This document shows, piece after piece, positions 1 through 8,001 of a stretch of 64,000 nucleotides of DNA. The stretch is from positions 714,291 to 778,290 of the forward strand of contig NZ_LT629735.1 in the NCBI RefSeq assembly GCF_900104925.1, in the 5' to 3' direction. The position numbers and the translations under genes were made by a program. The notes under the pieces are model-generated. The model was not told the DNA's origin. It worked only from the letters and a program-made list of their open reading frames with translations, and ran no database searches. Source of the stretch: Opitutus sp. GAS368 (GTDB lineage Bacteria > Verrucomicrobiota > Verrucomicrobiia > Opitutales > Opitutaceae). Position 1 is the first letter of the stretch. Each line of letters starts with the position of its first letter.

Positions 1-179
1 ACGTTGCTGGAGCCACCGGCGCGGACGTCCATCACGGCCTTGACGGTCTTGAACGGCGGCGGCGTGAACCATTGCACGATGAGTTCCGGCGTGGTCCAGC
101 AGCGCCAGAGCTTTTCGCGCGGGGCGTGCAGCACGCGCTGGATGACGAGTTCACGGTCGGCAGGGAATGAGGAGGACAT
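1..179 (-). CDS. AHSA1/SRPBCC domain protein (partial, N-terminus only)
   Basis: The minus strand opens with an ATG at 179 and reads to the window edge, giving about 59 residues that begin MSSSFPADRELVIQRV. The pattern RVLHAPREKLWRCWTTPE followed by a W-F motif is the usual N-terminal strand-helix of Aha1-type START-like proteins, which bind small hydrophobic ligands. It resembles the two AHSA1 proteins at 4849-5967 in type but is not a close copy. The C-terminal two thirds lie outside the window, so ligand and operon partners cannot be judged. Confidence 0.75.
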   Translation of the reverse strand, partial: MSSSFPADRELVIQRVLHAPREKLWRCWTTPELIVQWFTPPPFKTVKAVMDVRAGGSSN

Positions 180-263
180 GATGGGATGGGATTGATGGTT
201 TCAATCAATACAACGAACAGGTAAAGGGCATCCGGACAGGACAGGCCGATTTTTTCCAGCCAG

Positions 264-1490
264 TCAGATCCCGAGGCCGGCCTGCCCGAACTGGACCGGG
301 CCGGGGCCGGCGCGGCGGGACACCGTTCCCGTGCGCTGGTTGAGAACGTCGCGGGCGATCTCCGGAGTGGTGGCGCTCAGCAGCTCGGCCGCCCCGGCTT
401 CCGCGAGCACATACCGCTCCGGACCGAGCCGGTCGACGATCTCGCCGGCCCCGCGACACGCCGCCGCACCTTCCGGGCTCCTGTTTTCAACCGTGGCAAC
501 GATATGGCGCAGGGGGCGCAATGCCTCAAAAGGCGGCGCCCGGTCGGGAAATGCCGGCGCCGGTCTCACCGCGGACAGTTTTTCCAAACGATCCCGCGAG
601 CCCATGGTCAGTTTCCTGCCGCACTCCGGGCAGTTTGGCCACGCGCCGAACGGCTCCTGGCAATCGCTGCACCAGTTCAGGAAATATCGGGTGAGTTCGA
701 TGGGATATTTCAGGGTGCCTTGGATGTGTTCCGTCGAGCCAGCGCGCAGCGCGGCCATGAGCGCGTCGTAGCCGGGTTCGATGTCCAGCAGGGTGCACTC
801 GCGGCCGATGTTTTCCAGCGAATGGGCGTCGGAACACGAGTAGAGCCCGTGCCGGTCCAGCCCCGGCACGCGGCGGCACATGGCCGGATTGGAGGTCAGC
901 CCGGTTTCCACGGCCCAGAGATTCGGCAGCTCGTCGCCGTAGACTTCCGCGGCGGAAGTCCCGCCGCCCACCACGCCCAGCACCGAGAACCACGGGTTCA
1001 TCACGTGCGGCGCGGCGACATGGACCCGGTCGAAATCCCGGGCCCCGCGCACGAGGTCCCGGCAGGACAGCGCCAGGGTGGGCCGGCCTTCCTGCAAATC
1101 GCCTTTCTTGGCGACGCGCGCCGCGAACTCCCGCGCCACGGCAGGCGACGGAAAATAGACCAGCTGGTGGATGCCCTGCATCTCCTCCGTCCCGGGCGGG
1201 GCGCAATTCACCTCCGTGCTGAGCACAAACCGCAGCGACCGGCGCAGGGCCTCCGGCAGGCGTGCGTGCACCGCCTTCTCCATCTCCGGTTTCAGGGCGA
1301 GCAGGCCGGACCCGGCCTCCATCGTGTGCGCCTCGATCTCCGCCAGCCATTGCGGTTGCAGGCAGTCGCCGGTGCCGAGCAAATCCACCCCCTTGCGCTG
1401 CGCCCAGAGCGCGATGTTCTCCAGCGTCATCGCCGGCGACACCCCGCCGGCATGGCGGGAGTGCAGGTGGAGATCGGCGGCAAAACGCAT
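264..1490 (-). CDS. PHP-domain protein resembling endonuclease Q (EndoQ)
   Basis: A 408-residue protein. The start is taken at the ATG (1490), just before MRFAADLHLHS and after a GGTGAAGG ribosome site; an in-frame TTG at 1523 is less likely. The N-terminus has the PHP metal motif DLHLHSRH, then a GTGD segment, and His/Asp-rich stretches follow (SCSDAHSLENIG). Near residues 285-310 is a four-cysteine zinc ribbon (CSDC...CPEC) followed by GRKLTMGSRDRLEKL. PHP domain plus zinc ribbon plus GRKLT..R.E.L is the architecture of the TIGR00375/EndoQ family, which nicks DNA 5' of deaminated bases. The length also fits (about 400-430). Function is inferred from the family. It is last in a minus-strand run with the epimerase, DTW and FKBP genes. 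Confidence 0.7.
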   Translation of the reverse strand: MRFAADLHLHSRHAGGVSPAMTLENIALWAQRKGVDLLGTGDCLQPQWLAEIEAHTMEAGSGLLALKPEMEKAVHARLPEALRRSLRFVLSTEVNCAPPGTEEMQGIHQLVYFPSPAVAREFAARVAKKGDLQEGRPTLALSCRDLVRGARDFDRVHVAAPHVMNPWFSVLGVVGGGTSAAEVYGDELPNLWAVETGLTSNPAMCRRVPGLDRHGLYSCSDAHSLENIGRECTLLDIEPGYDALMAALRAGSTEHIQGTLKYPIELTRYFLNWCSDCQEPFGAWPNCPECGRKLTMGSRDRLEKLSAVRPAPAFPDRAPPFEALRPLRHIVATVENRSPEGAAACRGAGEIVDRLGPERYVLAEAGAAELLSATTPEIARDVLNQRTGTVSRRAGPGPVQFGQAGLGI

Positions 1491-1541
1491 GCCTTCACCA
1501 TAAGCATCCCCGGCAAAACTCAATGCCGGCCGTGCGGCTGC

Positions 1542-1627
1542 TCAGGGCACGTGCTTGATCCGGATCCGGCGGCAGGCGATGGCGCCCTTGTCGGCCTCGC
1601 GGGCGATCGCGCCCGGCTGAGATCAAA
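1542..1627 (-). pseudogene. possible orphan gene tail
   Basis: Between the epimerase stop and the EndoQ-like gene the minus strand holds a short frame ending READKGAIACRRIRIKHVP and a TGA at 1544-1542. It has no start codon and only about 27 codons. The ending resembles the C-terminal strand of beta-sandwich domains such as DUF1080, but this is too short to assign. It may simply be non-coding. Confidence 0.2.
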
Positions 1628-1633
1628 AACTCC

Positions 1634-2641
1634 TCAACCCCGTGGCGCCGTCACGACAAACTTGTCCCACGCCGCGATGAGCCGGTCGTCCGGGGTGTCG
1701 GCCGGCAAAGGCGGCACCGGCTTGTGCCGGTCGATCCACGCCACGGTGCGGCGGACGCCCTCCTCGTAGGACGTGGTGAGGCGGAACTCCGGCACGTCGC
1801 GCTTCAGCTTCGTGTTCGAATAAACGCCGTGAAACCGAAAAATCTCGTCGAGCAGCACGTAGCGCTTGGCATCGACCGCCAGCAGGAAATCGGTCGGCAG
1901 GTGCACAAGCCGGGGCTCTGGCGCGCCGATGGTCGCGGCGGTGCGCCGAACGTATTGGTCCCACGTGACCACCTCGTCGGCCACGGCGTTATAGGCCTGG
2001 CCGAAGCAGCGTGGATTGGCCGCGGCATGGGCGAAGCCCCGGCCGACGTCGTCGGCATAGGCGCTCTGCCAGAGTCCGTGGCCGTCGCCGCTGACGATGA
2101 CCGGCCGGCCTGCGCGCAGGCGGGCAAGGAACGAGGGCTCGGTGTGCAGGTTGTTGATGATGCCGCCACCCGGGCCGTAGGTGTGCGAGGGTCGGATGAT
2201 CGTGACCGGCATCTTCCCCTCGGCATGGGCCCGCAGGAAAAGCTGCTCGCACGCGAACTTGTGGCGCCCGTATTCCGAGTGCGGCACCTGCGGGGTGTCT
2301 TCGGTGGTGGGCACGACAGTCTGCGTGTTGCCGTAGGTGCACACCGTGCTGCAGAAAATGAAATGACCGCAGCGGCCGGCGCCGGCCCGCAGCACGCTGG
2401 CGGCCTCGTCGGGCCGGAAGCAGATCATGTCGATCACAACGTCCCACGGTCCGGCTGCGACCACGGCCTGTTCGAAGGCCGGGAAATCCTGCCGGTCGCC
2501 CACCAGGCGCCGCACCCCGGGACCCAGCCGGTCGTCGGTCCGGCCGCGGTTGAAGACCGTGAGGTCGGCGCCGCGCTCGCGGAGGGCCTGGACGATCCCG
2601 GTCGAGATAAGGCCGGTCCCACCGATGATGAGCACGCGCAT
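1634..2641 (-). CDS. NAD-dependent epimerase/dehydratase (extended SDR)
   Basis: A 335-residue extended short-chain dehydrogenase. The start is the ATG at 2641, immediately before the Rossmann motif MRVLIIGGTGLISTG; 12 further in-frame codons upstream are not conserved-looking. NRGRT after strand 2 indicates NAD(P) binding. The catalytic pair appears as Y124-G-R-H-K128. Members act on nucleotide sugars or related substrates in the cytoplasm; the substrate cannot be named here. The DTW gene lies 54 bases upstream, in the same direction. Confidence 0.85.
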   Translation of the reverse strand: MRVLIIGGTGLISTGIVQALRERGADLTVFNRGRTDDRLGPGVRRLVGDRQDFPAFEQAVVAAGPWDVVIDMICFRPDEAASVLRAGAGRCGHFIFCSTVCTYGNTQTVVPTTEDTPQVPHSEYGRHKFACEQLFLRAHAEGKMPVTIIRPSHTYGPGGGIINNLHTEPSFLARLRAGRPVIVSGDGHGLWQSAYADDVGRGFAHAAANPRCFGQAYNAVADEVVTWDQYVRRTAATIGAPEPRLVHLPTDFLLAVDAKRYVLLDEIFRFHGVYSNTKLKRDVPEFRLTTSYEEGVRRTVAWIDRHKPVPPLPADTPDDRLIAAWDKFVVTAPRG

Positions 2642-2695
2642 GGCCCGGTTAAATTGGCCCGGCCCGCCGCTGTCCAACCAACAATTCCCGGGCAG

Positions 2696-3364
2696 TCAGC
2701 AATGCGGCCGCCGCTCACCCAGCCGCGCCAGCAGCTCCGGCATCGCGGTGCGCAGGGGCGAAGTCGCGAGAAACTCGTCGGCCCGCGCCTTGGCCCCGCG
2801 GGTGCGGAGACCGGCGTAGACGTGCAGCTCGAACTGCAGGCGGAGTGCGGCCTCGGCCGCGGTGAGCCCGAGCGCGGCATACAGGAACAGCAGCGCCTCC
2901 ACCGTCGCGTATTTTCCCGCCCCCGGCGCGTTGCGCAGCCAATAACGGCTCGGGCCGGTCATCGGCAGGCTGATGCGCCGGCCCCATTGCCCCACCACCT
3001 CCAGCATCGAACCGGCCTCGCTCCAGCTGCCGTCGAGCAGCAATACCTGGAGGTTCGCCGGCACGGCACCGGCCGGCAGCTCCTCGCCGCGCGGATGCAG
3101 GATCCAGAGTTCGCGGCCGGGCTGCACGACCGAGGCCCGCCCCGGTGGCTTCTCCTGCCAGAAAACATGGCCGCGCGAACCCGTCACGATGCGGTTGATC
3201 AACCGTCCCGTGCTCGTCGGCCGCCAGTATTCCCGCTTGTGGATGAGCACGTCCACCTGCAGCGGGGTCGCCACCGGTTGGTGGCCCGCGCAGATGCACC
3301 AGCGCGGCGGGCACCGGCAACGCTCGCAGCGCGGGGTGGTTTCAAGGACGACGCTCCGGGCCAT
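2696..3364 (-). CDS. DTW-domain tRNA-uridine aminocarboxypropyltransferase
   Basis: A 222-residue DTW-domain protein. The family (TapT/Tuaa) transfers the 3-amino-3-carboxypropyl group of S-adenosylmethionine to uridine 47 in the tRNA variable loop. Visible marks are the N-terminal cysteine cluster CERCRCPPRWCIC, the IHKREYWRPTSTGRLI segment, and the name-giving motif as LLLDGSW (a D-x-S/T-W variant). Length matches the family. The start ATG at 3364 is two bases from the FKBP stop, which suggests coupled translation from the upstream gene. Confidence 0.85.
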   Translation of the reverse strand: MARSVVLETTPRCERCRCPPRWCICAGHQPVATPLQVDVLIHKREYWRPTSTGRLINRIVTGSRGHVFWQEKPPGRASVVQPGRELWILHPRGEELPAGAVPANLQVLLLDGSWSEAGSMLEVVGQWGRRISLPMTGPSRYWLRNAPGAGKYATVEALLFLYAALGLTAAEAALRLQFELHVYAGLRTRGAKARADEFLATSPLRTAMPELLARLGERRPHC

Positions 3365-3366
3365 GG

Positions 3367-3873
3367 TCAGGGCTTGACCGCCGGTTCCGGGTTCACGGCG
3401 ATCAGCTCGAGGTCGAAGATCAGCGCGGAAAACGGCGGGACCTTGCCCGCGCGCAGGCCGCCGTAACCGAGGTGCGGGGGAATGTAGAACACCGCCTTGG
3501 CGCCGGGCCGGAGCGTGAGCATGGCCGCGGACCAGCCGGGAATGAGCCCGCCGACGGCAAAGTCGGACGGCTGGCCGCGCGCCCGGGAGTCATCGAACAC
3601 CGTGCCATCCACCAGCCGGCCGGTGTAGTGCACGCGCACCCGGTCCTGCAGCTGCACGAGGGGGCCCTCGCCGGGCGCGATGATCCTGATGCCGAGGTTG
3701 CTCGGGCGCCACGCGATGCCTTTGTCCGCTGCGATCTTCTGGCCGAAATATTGTTCGCGGCGCAGCTCGGCCTCGCTCTTCTCCGGCCCGGCCGGGGCCG
3801 GCGGTTCCTTGGGACCGCAACCCGCGAGCAACAGGACGGCCAGCAGCCCGCAGGTGCGCAGGACGGGATTCAT
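3367..3873 (-). CDS. FKBP-type peptidyl-prolyl cis-trans isomerase, lipoprotein
   Basis: A 168-residue protein starting at the ATG at 3873. Residues 1-19 form a lipoprotein signal with lipobox LLAGC, so the protein is probably anchored in a membrane facing the periplasm. A charged linker follows. The FKBP fold then starts near residue 70 with RVRVHYTGRLVDGTVFDDS and continues with GLIPGW...GYGGLR and the closing strand FDLELI. It catalyses prolyl isomerisation in secreted proteins. It is the first gene of the minus-strand run 3873-264, back to back with the receiver gene at 4024. Confidence 0.85.
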   Translation of the reverse strand: MNPVLRTCGLLAVLLLAGCGPKEPPAPAGPEKSEAELRREQYFGQKIAADKGIAWRPSNLGIRIIAPGEGPLVQLQDRVRVHYTGRLVDGTVFDDSRARGQPSDFAVGGLIPGWSAAMLTLRPGAKAVFYIPPHLGYGGLRAGKVPPFSALIFDLELIAVNPEPAVKP

Positions 3874-4023
3874 CCGCCCAGCCTGCAACAGTTCCGCGCC
3901 AAAACCAGCCGGAAAAATCAACGGGCGGCCGCCGCGCGGCCCGGGCTGCACCCGGCGCCCGCGTGGTGCTTTCAAATGTTTTTCGCAGAACAAAACCCCT
4001 GCCGCCGCGTCGGAACACCACCT

Positions 4024-4476
4024 GTGAACCCGCCTCTGCCCGCCGCCGTCACACTTCCGCCCGCTCTCCGGCCGCTGCGCGTACTCTATGCCGATGATGT
4101 GCGCCAACTGCGCGAACTGATGACCTTGATGCTCAAGCGCGAGCAGCACGGGGTGGAAACGGTCGAGAACGGGGCGGAGGCCCTGACCCGGCTGACCGCC
4201 GCCCCCACCGGCTACGACCTGCTCATCACCGATCACCACATGCCCCGGCTGAACGGCCTGGAACTCGTGCGCCGGGCCCGCGGGCTGGACTATCCGGGCA
4301 GGATCATCGTCTTCAGCTCCGAACTCGGCCCGCTGGTGCACGAGGAATACCGCCGGCTCAACGTGGACCTGATCCTGCCCAAGCCCGTTTTTCCCCTCAC
4401 CTTGCGGTTGATGCTGCGCCAGCTGTTCGCCTCGCATTACCCGGAGCCGGTGGCCTCGGAGGCGCAGATTTATTAA
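4024..4476 (+). CDS. stand-alone response-regulator receiver protein (paralogue 1)
   Basis: A single receiver domain of 150 residues with no output domain. The acidic pair is D24-D25 (VLYADD), the phospho-acceptor D70 lies in LLITDHHMP, the switch serine is in IVFSSEL, and the lysine is in ILPKP. The GTG at 4024 is preferred because it gives the same 18-20 residue N-terminal tail as the paralogues at 8994 and 12457; an in-frame ATG at 3976 would add 16 residues. CheY-like proteins relay phosphate by protein contact. No histidine kinase is nearby. Confidence 0.85.
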   Translation: MNPPLPAAVTLPPALRPLRVLYADDVRQLRELMTLMLKREQHGVETVENGAEALTRLTAAPTGYDLLITDHHMPRLNGLELVRRARGLDYPGRIIVFSSELGPLVHEEYRRLNVDLILPKPVFPLTLRLMLRQLFASHYPEPVASEAQIY

Positions 4477-4481
4477 TTTAG

Positions 4482-4510
4482 TTCTTGCTTAATTAAGTTT
4501 TCTCTTAAAT
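4482..4510 (+). promoter_or_regulatory. candidate promoter with internal palindromic operator of the ArsR gene
   Basis: TTCTTG (4482-4487) and TTAAAT (4505-4510) are spaced by 17 bases, ending 9 bases before the ArsR start. The spacer holds the perfect palindrome CTTAATTAAG (4488-4497). A repressor bound there would block RNA polymerase, which fits ArsR autoregulation. This is AT-rich sequence in a GC-rich setting; the match is by eye. Confidence 0.5.
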
Positions 4511-4519
4511 ACAGGTGGC

Positions 4520-4852
4520 ATGCAAAGCCTCCTGGCCATCGCCGACCCGACCCGCCGCCGCATCGTTGAACTGCTCGCGCAGCGCGACCGCACCGCCGGC
4601 GAGCTGGTGGCGGAATTCGACTTGAGCGCCCCGGCGATTTCCCAGCACCTGAACGTGCTGCGCGAGGCCGGGCTCGTCACCACGCGCGCCGAGGGCCAGT
4701 CGCGCATCCAAACGCTCAATCCCGCCGGCCTGGACGACCTCGGGGCCTGGCTCGAGCGCACCCGGAATTTCTGGAGCCAGCGGCTCGACGACCTCGAGCG
4801 CGAGCTGAAGGCCGACGATGAACGCAACAACCGCAAAAAGAAAAGATCATGA
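4520..4852 (+). CDS. ArsR/SmtB-family winged-helix repressor
   Basis: A 110-residue regulator with the typical ArsR start LLAIADPTRRRIVELLA, the recognition helix SAPAISQHLNVLREAGLV, and the wing TTRAEGQSRIQTLN. It lacks an obvious CxC metal site, so it probably belongs to the large non-metal branch that pairs with AHSA1 proteins. The ATG at 4520 follows AGGTGG. Its stop overlaps the next start (ATGA at 4849), indicating translational coupling, so it likely controls its own operon with the SRPBCC genes. Confidence 0.85.
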   Translation: MQSLLAIADPTRRRIVELLAQRDRTAGELVAEFDLSAPAISQHLNVLREAGLVTTRAEGQSRIQTLNPAGLDDLGAWLERTRNFWSQRLDDLERELKADDERNNRKKKRS

Positions 4853-5394
4853 AAGAGAACGACCAACCCGCCCAGTTCCCCGCCCCCGGCGAAATCCGCA
4901 TCATGCGCACGCTGCCCGGCCCCATCGAGCGCGTCTGGACCTACCTGACCGACCCCGAGAAGCGCAGCCGCTGGTTCGCCGGCGGCCCGATGGAGCTCCG
5001 CGCGGGCGGGAAGATGGAACTCTTCTTTCAGCACAAGAACATCTCCCCCACCGAGACGCCACCCGCCGAGCACGCCTGCAAACACGAGGGCGGCAAGAGC
5101 ATGGCGGGTACGATCCTCCGCTGTGAGCCGCCCCGCGTGCTCAGCTACACCTTCGGGGAGAATTCGGACGTCACCTTCGAACTCATCCCCCAGGACGAGA
5201 AAGTGCTCATGATCCTCACGCACCGCAGCCGCGGGGACGACCTGCCATCCCTCATGGGCTTCGCTTCCGGCTGGCACGCGCATCTCGCCATTCTGCTCGC
5301 CCAGCTGGAAGGCACGCCCCAGCCGCCCTTCTGGGCGACTCACGCCCGCTTGAAAACCGAATACGAGAAACAGCTTCCCGTGAACGTGAACTGA
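4849..5394 (+). CDS. AHSA1/SRPBCC protein, tandem copy 1
   Basis: A 181-residue START-like protein. The N-terminal motif EIRIMRTLPGPIERVWTYLTDPEKRSRWFAGG is the classic Aha1-type strand, helix and W-F turn (quoted in parts: residues about 16-46). ELRAGGKMELFF and LSYTF..NSDVTFEL follow. The fold forms a hydrophobic cavity for a small ligand, not identifiable here. It overlaps the ArsR gene by four bases and is followed after 24 bases by a close paralogue, so all three are probably one transcript. Confidence 0.85.
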   Translation: MKENDQPAQFPAPGEIRIMRTLPGPIERVWTYLTDPEKRSRWFAGGPMELRAGGKMELFFQHKNISPTETPPAEHACKHEGGKSMAGTILRCEPPRVLSYTFGENSDVTFELIPQDEKVLMILTHRSRGDDLPSLMGFASGWHAHLAILLAQLEGTPQPPFWATHARLKTEYEKQLPVNVN

Positions 5395-5418
5395 ACTCAC
5401 CCCGCAAAAAGAAGAATC

Positions 5419-5967
5419 ATGAAGAACAACGACGACCGCGCCCAGTTCCCCGCCCCCGGGGAGATCCGCATCATGCGCACGCTGCCGGGTCCCATCGAAC
5501 GCATCTGGACCTACCTGACCGATCCCGAGAAGCGCAGCCGCTGGTTCGCCGGCGGCCCGATGGAGCTGCGCGCGGGCGGAAAGGTGGAGCTCTTCTTCCA
5601 GCACAAGATCATCGCCCCAGGCGAAACGCCGCCTGAGAAATACGCCGCGGTGCACAATGAAGGCTTCAAGATGCCCGGCACGATCCTCCGCTGCGAGCCG
5701 CCCCGCGTGCTCAGCTACACCTTCGACGACAACTCCGACGTCACCTTCGAGCTCATCCCCCAGGATGCCAAGGTCCTGCTGATCCTAACCCACCGCAGCC
5801 GCGGCGAAGACCTCCCGTTCCTCAGCGGCTACGCCAGCGGCTGGCATTCACACCTACTGCTCCTCATCGCCCTGCTCGACGGCACCACGCCCCCGCCCTT
5901 CTGGGCCACCCACACGCGGCTGAAGGCCGAATACGAAAAGCTCCAAGCCGCCGCCCAGCGGGGTTAA
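5419..5967 (+). CDS. AHSA1/SRPBCC protein, tandem copy 2
   Basis: A 182-residue paralogue of the preceding gene, near-identical over residues 8-50 and at ILRCEPPRVLSYTF. It has diverged in the central loop (IIAPGETPPEKYAAVHNE versus NISPTETPPAEHACKHE) and in the last 20 residues. The loop borders the ligand cavity in this fold, so the pair may bind different ligands; that is inference. It is the third gene of the ArsR-led unit, with an AAGAAGAATC ribosome region before the ATG. Confidence 0.85.
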   Translation: MKNNDDRAQFPAPGEIRIMRTLPGPIERIWTYLTDPEKRSRWFAGGPMELRAGGKVELFFQHKIIAPGETPPEKYAAVHNEGFKMPGTILRCEPPRVLSYTFDDNSDVTFELIPQDAKVLLILTHRSRGEDLPFLSGYASGWHSHLLLLIALLDGTTPPPFWATHTRLKAEYEKLQAAAQRG

Positions 5968-6112
5968 CCCACTGCAATTTTAGCTGGGACGCCTCGAAGA
6001 GCTGTCCCAACCAAGCCCCGTCAAATCGACCCAAGGCTACCGCCTTGCCCAGACACCTCCCTCTCCTGCACCCCATCGTTAAAAGCTTCCTCGCAACCGA
6101 ATTCATTCTCCC

Positions 6113-6853
6113 ATGAAAGACCAAACCATCCTCATCACCGGCGGCACCACCGGCATCGGCCTCGCCACCGCCCAACTCCTGCAAGCCGGGGGCGCGCGGG
6201 TCATCGTCACCGGCCGCAACCCGGAGACCTTGGCCGTCGCGCGCGCCACGCTCGGCCCGACCGCCATCGTCCTCGCCTCCGACTCCGCCTCGCTCGCCGA
6301 CGCCTCGGCGCTCGGAGCCCAGATCGGGCAGCATGCCGGGAAACTCGACGGCGTGTTCCTCAACGCCGGCATCGCCCGGTTCGCCCCGATCGAGGCGGTG
6401 ACGCCGCGGTTTTTCGACGACTTGTTCGAGGTCAATGTCCGCGGCCTGTATTTCCAGCTCCAGTCGCTGCTGCCCGTCCTCGCGAACCCGGGCGCGGTGG
6501 TGCTCAACGCCTCGCTCTCGGCGGAAATCGCGATGGCCAACGCCAGCGTCTATGCGGCGACCAAGGCCGCCGTCGTGGCCCTGGGCCGGAACCTGGCCGT
6601 CGAGCTCGCCCCGCGCGGCATCCGCCTCAACACGATCAACCCGGGCCCGGTCACGACGCCCATCTTCGGCAAGCTCGGCCTGCCGGCCGACGCCGTGCAG
6701 GGCTTCGTCGAACAGACGACCGCGAAGTCGCTGGCCAAACGCTTCGGCACCGCCGACGAGATCGCCAAGCTCGCCCGCTTCCTCCTCTCCGCCGACTCCC
6801 GCTACATGATCGGCGCCACGGTCCGTATCGACGGCGGCATCGGCCTCGCCTGA
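6113..6853 (+). CDS. short-chain dehydrogenase/reductase (classical SDR)
   Basis: A 246-residue classical SDR. TGGTTGIG (residues 9-16) binds the cofactor, TGRNPE after strand 2 favours NADP(H), and NAG is at 84-86. The catalytic Ser lies at 134/136 with Y147-AAT-K151. The C-terminus VRIDGGIGLA is typical. The substrate is unknown. It lies 145 bases after the second AHSA1 gene and 27 bases before the two-unit SRPBCC gene. AHSA1, SDR and ArsR genes often travel together in small inducible clusters. Confidence 0.85.
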   Translation: MKDQTILITGGTTGIGLATAQLLQAGGARVIVTGRNPETLAVARATLGPTAIVLASDSASLADASALGAQIGQHAGKLDGVFLNAGIARFAPIEAVTPRFFDDLFEVNVRGLYFQLQSLLPVLANPGAVVLNASLSAEIAMANASVYAATKAAVVALGRNLAVELAPRGIRLNTINPGPVTTPIFGKLGLPADAVQGFVEQTTAKSLAKRFGTADEIAKLARFLLSADSRYMIGATVRIDGGIGLA

Positions 6854-6880
6854 GCCGCTCCCTCAGCACCAACAGTCAAA

Positions 6881-7909
6881 ATGCGCCTTATTCCTCCTCC
6901 AGCGCTGCGGGTCCTGACCACACTCCTCCCGCTCGTCTGCACCCTCATGCTTTCCGCCGCAACCACCAGTCCCACTGACCACGACAACTCCGCCATGAAT
7001 AATCAAAAAAACTACACCACGGCCTTTACGGTAGATCAAACTCCGGAAGCAGTCTTCGCCGCCATCAACAACGTCCGCGGCTGGTGGTCGGGCGAGATCC
7101 AGGGCGCCACCGACAGGCTGGGCGCCGAGTTCACCTACCGTGTCCCCGGCGTGCACTATTCCAAACAAAAGATAACGGAATTCATCCCCGGCAAGAAAGT
7201 CGTGTGGCACGTGTCGGACGCCGACCTCGCCTTCGTGCAGGACAAAGACGAGTGGAAGGGGACGGACATTGTTTTTGAAATCGCCAAAAAAGGCGACAAA
7301 ACCGAGGTGCGTTTCACGCACGTAGGGTTGGTCCCGCCCTATGAATGTTACGACTCCTGCTCGAATGCGTGGGGCCTCCTGGTGGAAGGCAATTTGCGCA
7401 AGCTGATCACCACCGGTAAACCGCAACCGAGTCCGTGGCCGGCCGTCAAGGGATACACCACGGTCTTTACGGTGGACCAAACTCCGAAAGAAGCCTTCGA
7501 CGCCATCAACAACGTCCGCGGCTGGTGGTCGGACGAAATCGAAGGCAGGACCGACCAGCTCGGTGAATTCAAGTATCACTACAAGGACATCCACCGCTGC
7601 ACGATCAGGGTCACCGAGCTTTCCCCCGGGAAAAAAGTAACCTGGCACGTCGTCGCCAACTACTTTAACTTCGTCAAAGACAAAACCGAGTGGGTTGACA
7701 CCGACATCGTCTTTGCAATCGCCCGGGTGGGCGACAAAACAGAAGTGCGCTTCACCCATGTGGGCCTAAGCCCACAACATGAATGCTACGGCGTCTGCTC
7801 GGATGCCTGGGGCACCTACATCAACGGCAGCCTGCGCGACCTGATCGCCAAGGGCAAGGGCCAGCCCAACCAGAATGAACAACTGGCGCGCAAACACGGC
7901 CAGGAATAG
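6881..7909 (+). CDS. two-unit SRPBCC (START-like) protein, possibly exported
   Basis: A 342-residue protein made of two tandem copies of one START-like unit: roughly residues 43-180 and 187-325. Both contain TVFTVDQTP/TAFTVDQTP, AINNVRGWWS, PGKKV.WHV, TDIVF.IA..GDKTEVRFTHVGL, and a C-terminal YEC/HEC...C pair of cysteines. The N-terminus to about residue 27 is hydrophobic and ends LSAAT, so with this start the protein may be exported. An alternative ATG at 6995 (MNNQKNYTT) would give a cytoplasmic protein lacking that segment. Single-unit relatives are common; the fused duplication is unusual. Confidence 0.75.
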   Translation: MRLIPPPALRVLTTLLPLVCTLMLSAATTSPTDHDNSAMNNQKNYTTAFTVDQTPEAVFAAINNVRGWWSGEIQGATDRLGAEFTYRVPGVHYSKQKITEFIPGKKVVWHVSDADLAFVQDKDEWKGTDIVFEIAKKGDKTEVRFTHVGLVPPYECYDSCSNAWGLLVEGNLRKLITTGKPQPSPWPAVKGYTTVFTVDQTPKEAFDAINNVRGWWSDEIEGRTDQLGEFKYHYKDIHRCTIRVTELSPGKKVTWHVVANYFNFVKDKTEWVDTDIVFAIARVGDKTEVRFTHVGLSPQHECYGVCSDAWGTYINGSLRDLIAKGKGQPNQNEQLARKHGQE

Positions 7910-7914
7910 ACCGC

Positions 7915-7953
7915 GCCGAAATCCGCATCGATGGCGGCTACCGCCCCGCCTGA
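7915..7953 (+). pseudogene. orphan SDR C-terminus
   Basis: Directly after the two-unit SRPBCC stop there is a frame AEIRIDGGYRPA followed by TGA. This is the usual closing strand of short-chain dehydrogenases (compare VRIDGGIGLA at the end of the SDR at 6853) and has no start. It looks like the tail of a second SDR whose body was replaced or lost. It is only 12 codons, so chance cannot be excluded. Confidence 0.35.
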
Positions 7954-8001
7954 ACCACCCAATCCTCCTCAACCAATCGTCCGCACTGAATCCCACCCAT
8001 C

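Noticed and set aside
504-1769. Long plus-strand frame opposite the EndoQ-like gene
   Set aside because: Arg/Gln/His-rich shadow frame without motifs; the minus-strand PHP protein explains the region.
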